DNA of 64,000 bases from Actinomyces capricornis (GTDB lineage Bacteria > Actinomycetota > Actinomycetes > Actinomycetales > Actinomycetaceae). Below, in pieces: positions 17,250 through 26,274 of this stretch. The notes below the pieces were generated by a model. The model made no database searches, had not been told where the DNA came from, and saw only the letters and a program-made list of their open reading frames with translations. The position numbers were made by a program, and so were the translations under genes. Location of the stretch: positions 2,356,001 to 2,420,000 of the forward strand of contig NZ_AP025017.1 in NCBI RefSeq assembly GCF_019974135.1, read 5' to 3'. How positions within the stretch are numbered: position 1 is the stretch's first letter; each line of letters begins with the position of its first letter.

Positions 17250-18506
17250 ATGACCTCAGCCACGACCCCCACCGGCAAGGAGCGGTTCGCAGCGGAGCCG
17301 GCCATGCGCTACGCCAGGCGCGAGCACGAGTTCCGCCCCTCCCCGGTGCGGGCGGTCTTCGAGCTCGCCCTCGATCCGCGATTCGTGTCCCTGGCCGGGG
17401 GCAATCCTGACACCGCCCTCCTGCCGCATGAGGAGATCGCCGAGATCTCCGCCCGCCTCCTGCGCGATCGGGGCGCCGAGATCCTCCAGTACGGTTCCGG
17501 TGCCGGCATCGCAGCCCTGCCAGAGGTCATCGGCGCTCTCATGGCCGCGCAGGGCGCCCAGGTCTCCCCCCGCGAGCTGCTCATCACCACCGGCTCCCAG
17601 ATGGGGATCGACCTGGCCACCAAGCTGCTGTGCGACCCCGGGGACGTCGTCGTGGCCGAGGGGCCCACCTACGTGGGGGCCATGGGCGTCTTCGGCGCCT
17701 ACGAGACCGAGCTGCGCCAGATCCCCGTCGACGACGACGGCCTGGTGCCCCAGGCCCTGGAGGAGGCCCTCGACGCCGCGCAGCGCGAGGGCCGGCGCGT
17801 GGGCTACCTCTACACGATCCCGCACCACCAGAACCCCTCGGGCACCACCCTGTCCCAGCCGCGGCGCGAGCAGGTGGTCGAGATCTGCGCGCGCCGCGGC
17901 GTGCCGATCGTCGAGGACGACCCCTACGCCTTCGTCGGCTTCCCCGGCACCGAGCCGCTCGCCTCCCTGTACTCCCTCAACCCGGCCGGCGTGGTGCACC
18001 TGGGCTCCTTCTCCAAGATCTTCTCCCCAGGCATGCGGGTGGGGTGGATGGCGGCCCCGCCCCAGGTGCGCGACCGCCTCCAGATCGCCGGGGAGTCGGT
18101 GGACATCCACCCCAGCGTGCTGGCCCAGGAGATCGTCGCGGCCTACGTGGGCACCCCCTCGTGGTCCGAGCACCTGGGCCGCCTGCGCCAGGCCTACGCC
18201 GAGCGCTGCCAGGGCCTCCTCGACTCATTGGCTCAGCACGTCCCCGATGGCGTGCGCTGGACGGTGCCCTCCGGTGGCTTCTTCACCTGGGTGACCCTCG
18301 AGGGGGTGGACCCGGGTGCCGACATCCTGGGTGCGGCCATCGAGCGCGAGCTCATCGTCGTGCCCGGACGGGCGTGCTTCGCGGGCGAGCCGCCCGGGGC
18401 CTGCCTGCGCCTGGCCTACTCCGGCTCCTCGCCGCAGGCGCTCCAGGAGGGGGCGCGGCGCCTGGCCCAGGTCATCGACGACCTGCGCCAGGCCCACCCG
18501 GCCTGA
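17250..18506 (+). CDS. PLP-dependent aminotransferase (class I/II, LysN/ARO8-like)
   Basis: 418 residues; GGAAGGAAG precedes the ATG. The fold is aspartate-aminotransferase type. N-terminal FVSLAGGNPD, then TGSQMGIDL, PTYVGAMGVF, IPHHQNPSG (the substrate/cofactor Asn region), VEDDPYAF, and the lysine that carries PLP in GSFSKIFSPGMRVGWM (about residue 253). C-terminal CLRLAYSGSS holds the carboxylate-binding Arg. These features fit 2-aminoadipate/aromatic aminotransferases and the catalytic half of MocR proteins, but there is no DNA-binding domain. Co-oriented with the symporter. Confidence 0.88.
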   Translation: MTSATTPTGKERFAAEPAMRYARREHEFRPSPVRAVFELALDPRFVSLAGGNPDTALLPHEEIAEISARLLRDRGAEILQYGSGAGIAALPEVIGALMAAQGAQVSPRELLITTGSQMGIDLATKLLCDPGDVVVAEGPTYVGAMGVFGAYETELRQIPVDDDGLVPQALEEALDAAQREGRRVGYLYTIPHHQNPSGTTLSQPRREQVVEICARRGVPIVEDDPYAFVGFPGTEPLASLYSLNPAGVVHLGSFSKIFSPGMRVGWMAAPPQVRDRLQIAGESVDIHPSVLAQEIVAAYVGTPSWSEHLGRLRQAYAERCQGLLDSLAQHVPDGVRWTVPSGGFFTWVTLEGVDPGADILGAAIERELIVVPGRACFAGEPPGACLRLAYSGSSPQALQEGARRLAQVIDDLRQAHPA

Positions 18507-18940
18507 GGCCGCACCGAGGCTGGCGACGTCACGCCCGATCGCGTGCCCTCGCCGTCGGCGTCGAGCCGCATCCTCGGCGGCCTGCCGCCCACCGAGGGTC
18601 ACCGGCGACGGTCTTCGCCACAGGTCCGGGCGCCCGCTGCTCCTCCCCGGCATGGTGGTGGCCAGGGGATGCGGGTGGCCGGGCTCGCCTCTGCCGGGAG
18701 AGGCGCAGCGCCCCGGGATAGGGATCAGGACCGCGGTGAGCCAGGGCTGATGGTGGTGGGCTGCGATTCGACGTCACTTGGCGACGAAGGCGTCGCTTGG
18801 CGGAATGGACGACACCTGCAAGGTACGTCCATTCCGCCAAGTGTCGCCCAAGTCGCGAAGTGACGTTCTTTGTGCGACGCGCGCCGGGCGACCCGCACCC
18901 GCCGGGGCCCTCCCCGCTGACAGCCTGCCGGGAAGGACCC
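18507..18940. other. Intergenic space containing hairpin repeat copy 1
   Basis: No gene is supported between the aminotransferase stop and the stop of the convergent permease gene. The only structured element is the long hairpin repeat at 18771-18866, which can act as a two-way terminator for the converging genes. Confidence 0.5.
18771..18866. repeat. Intergenic hairpin repeat, copy 1 (about 96 bp)
   Basis: An inner stem pairs 22-base arms around GCTTGGCGGAATGGACG and CGTCCATTCCGCCAAGTG; outer arms are ACGTCACTTGGCG and CGCGAAGTGACGT. The same arms recur at 55226-55320 and 56831-56925. The element lies between convergent genes. Confidence 0.75.
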
Positions 18941-20905
18941 CTAGTCCAGCTTCTCGAAGGTGCGGGCCCAGGCGCTGCGCACCGGGTTGGCGTCGGCCAC
19001 CCGGGCCTCGAAGCGGGAGTCGGCGATATCGATGATCTCGCCCAGGGCGGTGCTGAACTCCCGGGCGGCGGAGGCCTCCACCCGCTGCCAGCCGCGGGCC
19101 ATGAGCTCGCGGCGATCGGTCACATGCGTCAGGCACATCACCAGGGGCCGGCCGAAGCGCTCCTCATAGGCCCGGGCCAGGGCCTCCAGCTCGGCGCGCT
19201 CGGCGTCGTCGAAGGGGCCCAGGGCCAGGCCGGCGGTGTCCAGGCCCGCCTGCCTCTCGGGGCTGGGGGACAGAACCAGGTCGGTGATCGGCTCATAGGC
19301 GGCGATGAGCTCCTCCTGCTGCTGGGGCGGGGCGGTCAGGACCGCCTCCTCGAAGGCGTGGCGCAGATCCGCCGTGGTGGCGAAGGGACGGCGCTCCCAG
19401 GCGCGCTCGGCCGGCCAGTCCACCCCCACGTGCAGGTCGCGGAAGGTCTCGACGAAGGCCTCCCGGTCCATCTCGCCGACTTGGCGCAGCTCCACGGGGC
19501 GGCCGCCCACCACGGTCACGTCGTCGCTGCGCCCGCTGCCCAGGTGGAAGAACACGATATTGAGCACGATCGCGGTGATCGAGCCCAGGGTCACCCCCGA
19601 GCCGAAGAGGATGGCCAGCCAGGATGGCATGGCCGCAGCCAGATCCGGCTTGAAGGTCACCAGCAGCGCCAGGCCCATGGAGGTGGACACGATGACGGCG
19701 TTGCGGTTGTCGCGCATATCGACCTTGCCCAGGGTCTGGATGCCCACCACCGCCACGGAGGCGAACATGGTCAGGCTCGCGCCCCCGATGACCGGGGTGG
19801 GGATGGCCGCGACCACCGCACCGGCCTTGGGCAGCAGCCCCAGGATGATCATGATGACGCCGGCCGCGGTGACCACCCACCGCGACATCACCCGGGTCAG
19901 GCGCACCAGGCCCACGTTCTGGGCGAAGCAGGTGTAGGGGAAGGAGTTGAGCACCCCGCCCAGCAGGGTGGACAGGCCGTCGGCGCGCAGGGCGGCGGCG
20001 ATATGCCTGGGGGTGATGCGCCTGCCCACCACCTCGCCGGTGGCGAAGACGTCCCCGGTGGTCTCCACGGCCGTGACCGCCATGACGATGACCATGGAGA
20101 TGATGCCGGTGAGGGTGAACTCGGGGACGCCGAAGTAGAAGGGCGTGGTCAGGCCGATGGGCGCGGCGGAGCCGACCCCGGAGAAGTCGGTGTCCCCCAG
20201 CACGGCTGCCACGGCGGTGGCGCCCACCAGGCCCAGGAGCACCGCGATGGTGGACATGAAGCCCTTGAAGACCCGCTGGACCACCACGATGACGGCGATC
20301 GTGGCCAGGGCGTAGGCCAGGCCCCTGAGGGTCAGGGCCGCGGCGTCCTGGCCCGGGGCCGCCTGGGAGCCCCAGGAGACGATGTCATAGGCCGAGACGC
20401 TCATGAGGGTGGTGCCCATGATGGTCAGCAGGGTGCCGGTGACCACGGGCGGGAAGAAGCGCAGCATGCGGGCGAAGTAGGGGGCGGCAAGGAAGGTGAG
20501 GAGGCCGGCTGCGATGATGGAGCCGTACATGGCTGGCAGCCCCTCCACGCTGCCCCGCCCACCGGTGGCCGCCAGGCCGATGGCGATGAGCGGGGAGACC
20601 GCGGTGAAGGTGACGCCCTGGATCAGCGGCAGGCGCACGCCGATGTGCCGGCCCAGCCCGGCGGACTGGATGATCGTGGCGATGCCGCAGGTCAGCAGGT
20701 CGGCGTTGATGAGGTGGATGGTGGTGGCGGTGTCGAGGTGGAGGCCCTGGGCGATGACCAGGGGCACGACGACGGCGCCGGCGTAGAAGGCCAGGACGTG
20801 CTGGATGCTCAGCACGGCGAGCTGGCCCACCGGCGGGACGGCGTCGACAGGATCCTTGGGTCGCTGGCTCTGGGGGGTGCTCGGGGCTGGGGAGTGGTGT
20901 GACAC
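18941..20905 (-). CDS. NCS2 xanthine/urate-type permease fused to an OHCU-decarboxylase-like domain
   Basis: 654 residues. The GTG at 20903-20905 with GAGGGAG seven bases ahead is preferred to the ATG at 20947. Residues about 20-480 are an NCS2 nucleobase permease (QHVLAFYAGAVVVPLVIAQGL, about 12 spans, and VETTGDVFATGEVVGR, the family signature region). Residues about 500-654 resemble OHCU decarboxylase (UraD): RPFATTADLRHAFEEAV, LEALARAYEERFGRPLVMC, FSTALGEIIDIADSRFEARV. Where UraD has the catalytic HPDL-type motif, this reads LSPSPER without His. The first half should import xanthine or urate; the attached domain may be inactive. Confidence 0.85.
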   Translation of the reverse strand: MSHHSPAPSTPQSQRPKDPVDAVPPVGQLAVLSIQHVLAFYAGAVVVPLVIAQGLHLDTATTIHLINADLLTCGIATIIQSAGLGRHIGVRLPLIQGVTFTAVSPLIAIGLAATGGRGSVEGLPAMYGSIIAAGLLTFLAAPYFARMLRFFPPVVTGTLLTIMGTTLMSVSAYDIVSWGSQAAPGQDAAALTLRGLAYALATIAVIVVVQRVFKGFMSTIAVLLGLVGATAVAAVLGDTDFSGVGSAAPIGLTTPFYFGVPEFTLTGIISMVIVMAVTAVETTGDVFATGEVVGRRITPRHIAAALRADGLSTLLGGVLNSFPYTCFAQNVGLVRLTRVMSRWVVTAAGVIMIILGLLPKAGAVVAAIPTPVIGGASLTMFASVAVVGIQTLGKVDMRDNRNAVIVSTSMGLALLVTFKPDLAAAMPSWLAILFGSGVTLGSITAIVLNIVFFHLGSGRSDDVTVVGGRPVELRQVGEMDREAFVETFRDLHVGVDWPAERAWERRPFATTADLRHAFEEAVLTAPPQQQEELIAAYEPITDLVLSPSPERQAGLDTAGLALGPFDDAERAELEALARAYEERFGRPLVMCLTHVTDRRELMARGWQRVEASAAREFSTALGEIIDIADSRFEARVADANPVRSAWARTFEKLD

Positions 20906-21192
20906 GGCGGTCTCCCTCACGAGGGGGCAGGGCGCCTCAGCATACATACGGCACGGCCCGGCCCGCTGCGCGGTCCCAGCAGGTGCCGATGCCTGTGAGG
21001 GGATTGGGGCAGGCGGATCATTGCTCGATACTCCTGGCCGGGGGAAGGGCGTGGCGAGGGCGCTGGTCGGCGCGGGGCAGTGGCGGTGGCGGAGAAGTGC
21101 TGCTACTCTTCTCTCACAACATCAGACAACTGACGTCTGGTGGTGGATCACTGCGATACGACCGCTCGATGATGAGAAGGGGGAGGCAGTCA
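20906..21192. promoter_or_regulatory. Divergent promoter region of the permease and sialidase operons
   Basis: No gene is seen. On the plus strand, a -10 like TACTCT (21104-21109) lies 12 bases ahead of operator-like site 1 (21116-21142). Its layout copies the promoter of the binding-protein gene at 28183-28221. The minus-strand permease gene starts at 20905. Confidence 0.5.
21116..21142. promoter_or_regulatory. Operator-like site 1 (sialidase operon)
   Basis: Imperfect dyad with half sites ATCAGAC and GTCTGGT. Its core TCAGACAACTGACGTC differs from site 2 (28198-28221, TCAGACAACAGACGTC) at one base. It lies just downstream of a -10 candidate, where binding by the GntR-type regulator (27242-28009) would block transcription. 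Confidence 0.6.
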
Positions 21193-21284
21193 TGTACGCG
21201 GAATCGCCATGGCGCGTCACGATGACCGCGCGTCGCCAGTCCGCCGTCCGTCAGGGCCGCGGACCCTCCCCGGTCCGCGCCTGA
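21193..21284 (+). CDS. Short upstream ORF (leader peptide candidate), 30 aa
   Basis: ATG at 21193 has the best ribosome site of the region (GGGGGAGG, six bases before). The frame codes for 30 residues beginning MYAESPWRVTMTARR and ends TGA at 21282. It is not a signal peptide and has no family. It sits between operator site 1 and the sialidase ATG, which lies 285 bases further and has a poor ribosome site. It may be a regulatory leader or a decayed gene start. Confidence 0.35.
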
Positions 21285-21568
21285 GCCCCGCCCTGACAGC
21301 GCCTGCCCGGCCCCTGGTATCGGATGAGCTCCGTCCAGGGCCGCCCGCACCTACTCCGCCGGCGGGGCCCACGGCCATCACCGGTTCCGGCCCCCGGAGC
21401 ACCGCTGTGCCCCGCACTGCGCCCAGCCACGGCGGTTCAGGCATATCGCCCGGCCACTGCGGCTCCCGCCCCGGGCCCATCGCATTGCTGCCAGGGCCCT
21501 GACCCCGATCAACTCCCAGCGCGGCACCCCTGTGGTTGGCCGCGCCCCCACTGACCACTGGACGGATC

Positions 21569-23881
21569 ATGAACTCATCGCACCACGACGTGCACGCCCT
21601 GGACGCCACGGCCTCCCGGGGGAGCATCACCTTCGACGTCAGGGCCCGCGCCTCAGGGCCCCTGCTGCGCCTCCTCGGGGCCGAGGGCAGGTCCCTGACC
21701 CTGCGCCTGGCCGATTCCAGGCTCCTGTACGAGGTGCGCCTGCCCGAGCAGCACAGCACCCTGGACGCCGAGGATGTACGGGGGCTCGACGACGGGCAGT
21801 GGCACTCCGTGGCACTGACCGCCGGACCGCGGGGCACCCGCCTCTACATCGACGGCTACCAGGCCTTCTGCGGGACCACCACCGCCTTCCTCGCCGACCT
21901 CGGGGCGCTGGAGGACCTGGCGCTGGGCGGGGCCGGCGCGCAGATCGAGTCCTTCACCGTCCACCCCGGCGTCCTCAGCTCCCGCGAGGTGCTCGCCCTG
22001 GCCCGCCCCGCCGTCCCCGAGGTGGAGTTCGCCGCCAGTGATCTGAGCGCCTACGACGTCGAGCGCCTGGCGGGCCTGCGACGCGGCTCGCTCAGCCTGC
22101 GCTTCCGCTCGCGCGGGCGGGGGCAGCACGGGGTCATCCTGGCGGCCAGCGGGCGCGGAGGCGCCCTGAGCCTGGCCGTGGGCCCCCACGGGCTGACCTA
22201 CCGACTCAGCGCCCGGGACGGCGCCGCGAGCAGCGAGCGCGTCGTCGAGGCCACCGGGCAGTGGAGCCAGGGGCAGTGGCACGATGTGGCCCTGGTGGTG
22301 GGCCACGGCGCCGTCGATCTCTACGTCGACGGCTTCCGGGAGGCCCACAGCCCCGGGGAGTTCTTCCTGGGGGATGTCCAGGGCCTGGAGCGCATCGTCG
22401 TGGGGCAGGACCACCATGGCGTGAGGCTGGCCGGGGAGGTCGCCCGCGCCGGCATCCACACCCGCATCCTCAACGACGCCCAGGTCAAGCGCCTCAGCGG
22501 GGTCGAGCCGATCGAGACCGACGCGGTCTTCGACCGCGGCTACAGGGGCTCTGCCTCCTACCGCATCCCCAGCATCCTGGCCCTGGCCTCGGGCACCGTC
22601 CTGGCCGGAGCCGACCAGCGCGTCTCCAGCCCCAATGACGCCCCCAACGACATCAACTTCGTCGTGCGCCGCTCCCTGGACGGCGGGGTGACCTGGCAGG
22701 AGCCGACGACGGTCATCGACTGCCCCGGGACCGGCCAGGACGCCGCCAATGTCATCGACTCCTGCATGGTCCAGGATCCCGGCACCGGGCGCATCCACGT
22801 CCTCATCGACCACTTCCCCGGCGGGATCGGCCAGCCCCACTGCTGGGCGTCGGTGGGCTTCGATGAGCAGGGCAGGATGCTGCTGCGCGACTGGCAGGAG
22901 GGCCGCTACGCCCTGGAGCCCGACGGCGCCGTGGTGGGGATGGAGGGGGAGTCCACCCCCTGGCGGGTCGGCGCCGATGGCGGGATCACCCGCCAGGGGA
23001 GTCCGGCGGGCAACATCGCCCTGGCGCCGGGGGCCGATCCCGACCAGGAGTTGGGCATGATCCCCACCAGCTACCTGCTCCACCTCTACTCCGACGACGA
23101 CGGGCTTACCTGGAGTGAGCCGCGCCACCTCAACCCGCAGGTCAAGGAGCCGTGGATGCGCTTCCTGGGCACGGGCCCCGGCAACGGCATCGTCCTGCGC
23201 CACGGGGAGCACCGCGGTAGGCTCGTCATCCCCGTCTACTTCAACAACGAGGCCAACTGGCTGGCCATGTGCGCCACCGTCCTGTACTCCGATGACCACG
23301 GGGAGACCTGGAGCCTGGGACGCACCTCCAACACCGGCCGGCCCACTCCGGATGGCGCGCTGGACCCCGCCGCCTTCACCGACGAGGCCTACTCGCTGCA
23401 CGAGGCCACGGTCATCGAGCGGCACGACGGCAGCCTCATGCTGCTCATGCGCAATCAGGCCCCGGAGGGGCGGGTGGCCGTGGCCCTGTCCCAGGACGGG
23501 GGGAGTACCTGGGGGCAGGTGGCCTTCGATGAGGAGCTGCCCGAGATCTGGTGCCAGCCCAACGCCATCAGCCTGCCCTCACCGGCGGGCCAGGACCGGG
23601 TGGTCTTCGCCAACGCCTCGCTCATGCTGCCCTACCGCGGCTGCGGCGTGCTGCGGCTGAGCCTGGACGGCGGGCGGACCTGGCACCGCTCGCGCACCCT
23701 CAACCCCGGCCACCACGTCTACCAGTGCCTGTGCCCGCTGCCCGACGGCGCCCTGGGGGTGCTGTGGGAGAACGAGTACCAGGGCCTCTACCTCTCGCGC
23801 GTCCCGCTGAGCTGGTTCGGCCTGGACCTGGAGCCGGCAGAAGTGCCATCAGCCGATCCTCAGGAGGTGGAGCCCGCGTGA
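21569..23881 (+). CDS. Exo-alpha-sialidase with two N-terminal LamG-like domains, no signal peptide
   Basis: 770 residues from ATG 21569. Two laminin-G/concanavalin-like repeats occupy about 1-310 (each with GQWHSVAL or GQWHDVAL and a YIDGYQAF or YVDGFREA strand). The six-bladed sialidase domain follows (about 325-760). It has the RIP motif (ASYRIPSIL) and five Asp boxes: SLDGGVTW, SDDDGLTW, SDDHGETW, SQDGGSTW, SLDGGRTW. It cleaves terminal sialic acid. I see no signal peptide at this or any earlier in-frame start (a stop lies at 21500) and no LPXTG anchor, so it looks cytoplasmic. First gene of an operon with an oligosaccharide-type importer. Confidence 0.9.
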   Translation: MNSSHHDVHALDATASRGSITFDVRARASGPLLRLLGAEGRSLTLRLADSRLLYEVRLPEQHSTLDAEDVRGLDDGQWHSVALTAGPRGTRLYIDGYQAFCGTTTAFLADLGALEDLALGGAGAQIESFTVHPGVLSSREVLALARPAVPEVEFAASDLSAYDVERLAGLRRGSLSLRFRSRGRGQHGVILAASGRGGALSLAVGPHGLTYRLSARDGAASSERVVEATGQWSQGQWHDVALVVGHGAVDLYVDGFREAHSPGEFFLGDVQGLERIVVGQDHHGVRLAGEVARAGIHTRILNDAQVKRLSGVEPIETDAVFDRGYRGSASYRIPSILALASGTVLAGADQRVSSPNDAPNDINFVVRRSLDGGVTWQEPTTVIDCPGTGQDAANVIDSCMVQDPGTGRIHVLIDHFPGGIGQPHCWASVGFDEQGRMLLRDWQEGRYALEPDGAVVGMEGESTPWRVGADGGITRQGSPAGNIALAPGADPDQELGMIPTSYLLHLYSDDDGLTWSEPRHLNPQVKEPWMRFLGTGPGNGIVLRHGEHRGRLVIPVYFNNEANWLAMCATVLYSDDHGETWSLGRTSNTGRPTPDGALDPAAFTDEAYSLHEATVIERHDGSLMLLMRNQAPEGRVAVALSQDGGSTWGQVAFDEELPEIWCQPNAISLPSPAGQDRVVFANASLMLPYRGCGVLRLSLDGGRTWHRSRTLNPGHHVYQCLCPLPDGALGVLWENEYQGLYLSRVPLSWFGLDLEPAEVPSADPQEVEPA

Positions 23882-23951
23882 CCGACCCGTGCCCTCGCCA
23901 TCGCCCACCGAGCCCATTGATTGCCACCGTCCAGTTCAAAGGAGAACTCTC

Positions 23952-25331
23952 ATGACCCCCACGATCCGCCACCTGTCCTCGCCCCTCCTCAGCCGCCGCG
24001 GCCTGCTCATCGCAGGCGGAGTCGGGCTCGCCGGAGCACTGGCCGCCTGCGGCGGCTCCGAGCGCGCCTCGCAGGAGGAGACCGGGCCACTGTCCGGGAA
24101 TGTCACCATGTGGTCCTCCTTCACCCAGGGGCCGCGCGCCGAGTGGATGCAGAGGATGGCCGATGAGTTCCACGCCGCGAACCCGGATGTCACCATCACG
24201 ATCGAGCAGTTCTCCTGGGGTGAGTTCAACACGAAGTGGACCACGGGCCTGACCTCGGGGCAGGTTCCCGACATCTCGACGGCCCTGCCCAACCAGGTCG
24301 TGGAGATGATCAATGCCGAGGCGCTGGTTCCCCTCGATGACGTCATCGACTCCATCGGCCGTGACCGCTTCCCCGAGCCCGCACTGGCCGAGGGCCAGCT
24401 CGAGGGGGCGTCCTACTCCGTGCCGATCTACTCCCACGCCCAGGTGATGTGGTACCGCAAGGACGTGCTGGATGCCAAGGGGATCGCGGTGCCCCAGACC
24501 TGGGAGGAGCTCGCCGCCGCTGCCAAGGCCATCGGCAGGTCGGACGACCTCTACGGCCTGTCCGTGCCCCTGGGCACAGGCGACTTCATGGGCGCCCGGT
24601 ACCTCAACTTCTACGTGCGCTCGGCGGGGGAGACCCTGCTGAAGAAGGACGGCTCGGCCAACCTCACCTCCTCGGCGGCGCTGGCGGGCATCAAGTACTG
24701 GGTCGACCTGTACAAGGAGGTCTCCCCGGAGGGCTCCCTGGACTACGCGGTCCTGGATCAGGCGACACTCTTCTACCAGGGCAAGACCGCCTTCGACTTC
24801 AACTCCGGCTTCCACATCTCGGGAGTGGCCTCGAACCGGCCCGACCTGGTGGACTCCATCGCCGCGGCCCCGCTGCCCAGGCTCAAGGCCTCCGACACGG
24901 CGAACTACCCCGCAGAGGTCTCCAACGTCCCCCTGGTGGTCTGGGAGGCCTCCGAGGTCAGGCAGGAGGCCAAGGCCTTCCTGGAGTTCCTCTTCAGCAA
25001 GGAGGAGTACATCGACTTCCTCCACTCCGTGCCCGGCGGAATGCTGCCGGTTCTCAGCGATGTCACCACCGAGCCGGCCTACCTGGAGGACGAGACGATC
25101 ACGAAGTACTCCGATTCGATCGCGGTGATCCAGGAGCAGGTCGGGGTCGGCAGCGCCATCGGGATGGAGAACGGCCCGGTGGCCCAGGCCGGTGTCCTGA
25201 CCGGGCAGGCGCTCATCGAGAAGATGTTCCACTCGATCATCGCCGACGGCACCGACATCGAGGCGGCGGCCAAGGACTGCGAGAGCAAGCTCAACGACGC
25301 CTTCGAGGCGGCCGGAGCGAAGATCTCCTGA
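23952..25331 (+). CDS. Family-1 ABC substrate-binding lipoprotein (sialo-sugar importer)
   Basis: 459 residues with AAAGGAGAA before the ATG. The N-terminus has SRRGLLIAGG followed by a hydrophobic core and lipobox LAAC (Cys 33), so it is a lipoprotein, possibly Tat-exported. The mature part matches carbohydrate-binding SBP family 1: VTMWSSFTQGPRAEWMQRMADEF, WYRKDVLDAKGI, TWEELAAAAKAI. Such proteins bind oligosaccharides. It lies between the sialidase and two CUT1 permease genes, so a sialylated glycan or a sialic acid is the likely ligand. Confidence 0.88.
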   Translation: MTPTIRHLSSPLLSRRGLLIAGGVGLAGALAACGGSERASQEETGPLSGNVTMWSSFTQGPRAEWMQRMADEFHAANPDVTITIEQFSWGEFNTKWTTGLTSGQVPDISTALPNQVVEMINAEALVPLDDVIDSIGRDRFPEPALAEGQLEGASYSVPIYSHAQVMWYRKDVLDAKGIAVPQTWEELAAAAKAIGRSDDLYGLSVPLGTGDFMGARYLNFYVRSAGETLLKKDGSANLTSSAALAGIKYWVDLYKEVSPEGSLDYAVLDQATLFYQGKTAFDFNSGFHISGVASNRPDLVDSIAAAPLPRLKASDTANYPAEVSNVPLVVWEASEVRQEAKAFLEFLFSKEEYIDFLHSVPGGMLPVLSDVTTEPAYLEDETITKYSDSIAVIQEQVGVGSAIGMENGPVAQAGVLTGQALIEKMFHSIIADGTDIEAAAKDCESKLNDAFEAAGAKIS

Positions 25332-25383
25332 GCCGATCGGGTGGCGGGGCCCAGCGCCCCGCCACCCGGGGAGGACTGCCATC

Positions 25384-26271
25384 ATGACCCGCATCAAACG
25401 CATCAACTGGTCTGGAATATGCTTCGTGGCGCCGTCGATCATCGTGGTCCTGGCGCTGCTCATCTACCCCGTGCTCTCAAGCGTGTGGTACTCCTTCACC
25501 GACAAGCACCTGCTGCGGCAGAGCTATGAGGTCATCGGTCTGGAGAACTACACCGAGCTCCTGGTCTCGAAGGACTACTGGAACGCCTTCGGGGTCTCGA
25601 TCAAGTGGACGGCCGCCTCGATCGTGGGCCAGCTCCTGGTCGGCATGGCCCTGGCGCTGGCACTGGACCGGATCCCGCGGGGCTCCGGCGTGCTGCGGAC
25701 CCTGCTCATCGTGCCGTGGGCCTTCCCGGCGATCATCACCGCCTTCGCCTGGAAGTGGATCCTCAACGATGTCTACGGATTCCTCCCCAATCTCCTCAGC
25801 TCCACAGGGCTGACGAGCAGCAACATCGCGCTGCTGGGGAAGCCGGAGACCACGTTCTGGGTGGTCCTGGCCATCAACATCTGGTTCGGCGCCCCGATGT
25901 TCATGGTCAACATCCTCTCCGCCCTCAAGACGATCCCGCAGGAGCAGTATGAGGCGGCCATGGTGGATGGCGCCTCCGGACTGCAGCGCTTCCGCTTCAT
26001 CACACTGACCCATATTCGTGAGGTCATCGGCCTGCTGGTGATCCTGAGGACCATCTGGGTATTCAACAACTTCGATCTGCTCTTCCTCCTCACGGGGGGA
26101 GGGCCCGGGGAGCGCACCACCACCTTGCCGATCTTCGCCTACCAGGCCGGCTGGAGCCTGCGCCAGCTGGGTGTGGCCTCGACGGTGACCGTGCTGCTCC
26201 TGGTCTTCCTGCTCCTGCTTGCCATGGTGGCCTTCAGGGTGCTTCGTCACTGGGATCAGGAGAGGGGCTAG
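25384..26271 (+). CDS. Sugar ABC transporter permease (MalF/UgpA-like)
   Basis: 295 residues, six membrane spans. The EAA loop EQYEAAMVDGASGLQRFRFITLTHI (split here: EQYEAAMVDGASG, about residue 190) contacts the ATPase. Size and sequence fit CUT1 permeases. It forms a heterodimer with the next gene, three bases away. No ATPase gene follows; CUT1 systems of actinobacteria usually share one ATPase (MsiK type) coded elsewhere. Confidence 0.9.
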   Translation: MTRIKRINWSGICFVAPSIIVVLALLIYPVLSSVWYSFTDKHLLRQSYEVIGLENYTELLVSKDYWNAFGVSIKWTAASIVGQLLVGMALALALDRIPRGSGVLRTLLIVPWAFPAIITAFAWKWILNDVYGFLPNLLSSTGLTSSNIALLGKPETTFWVVLAINIWFGAPMFMVNILSALKTIPQEQYEAAMVDGASGLQRFRFITLTHIREVIGLLVILRTIWVFNNFDLLFLLTGGGPGERTTTLPIFAYQAGWSLRQLGVASTVTVLLLVFLLLLAMVAFRVLRHWDQERG

Positions 26272-26274
26272 ATC

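Noticed and set aside
15260..17305. A 681-codon open frame on the minus strand
   Set aside because: It is antisense to the tmRNA end and the sodium:solute symporter; composition is His/Asp/Gly-rich and no domain is seen.
18797..20902. A 701-codon open frame on the plus strand
   Set aside because: Antisense to the NCS2 permease fusion, which has clear family motifs; the plus frame is low-complexity His/Gly/Asp/Gln-rich.
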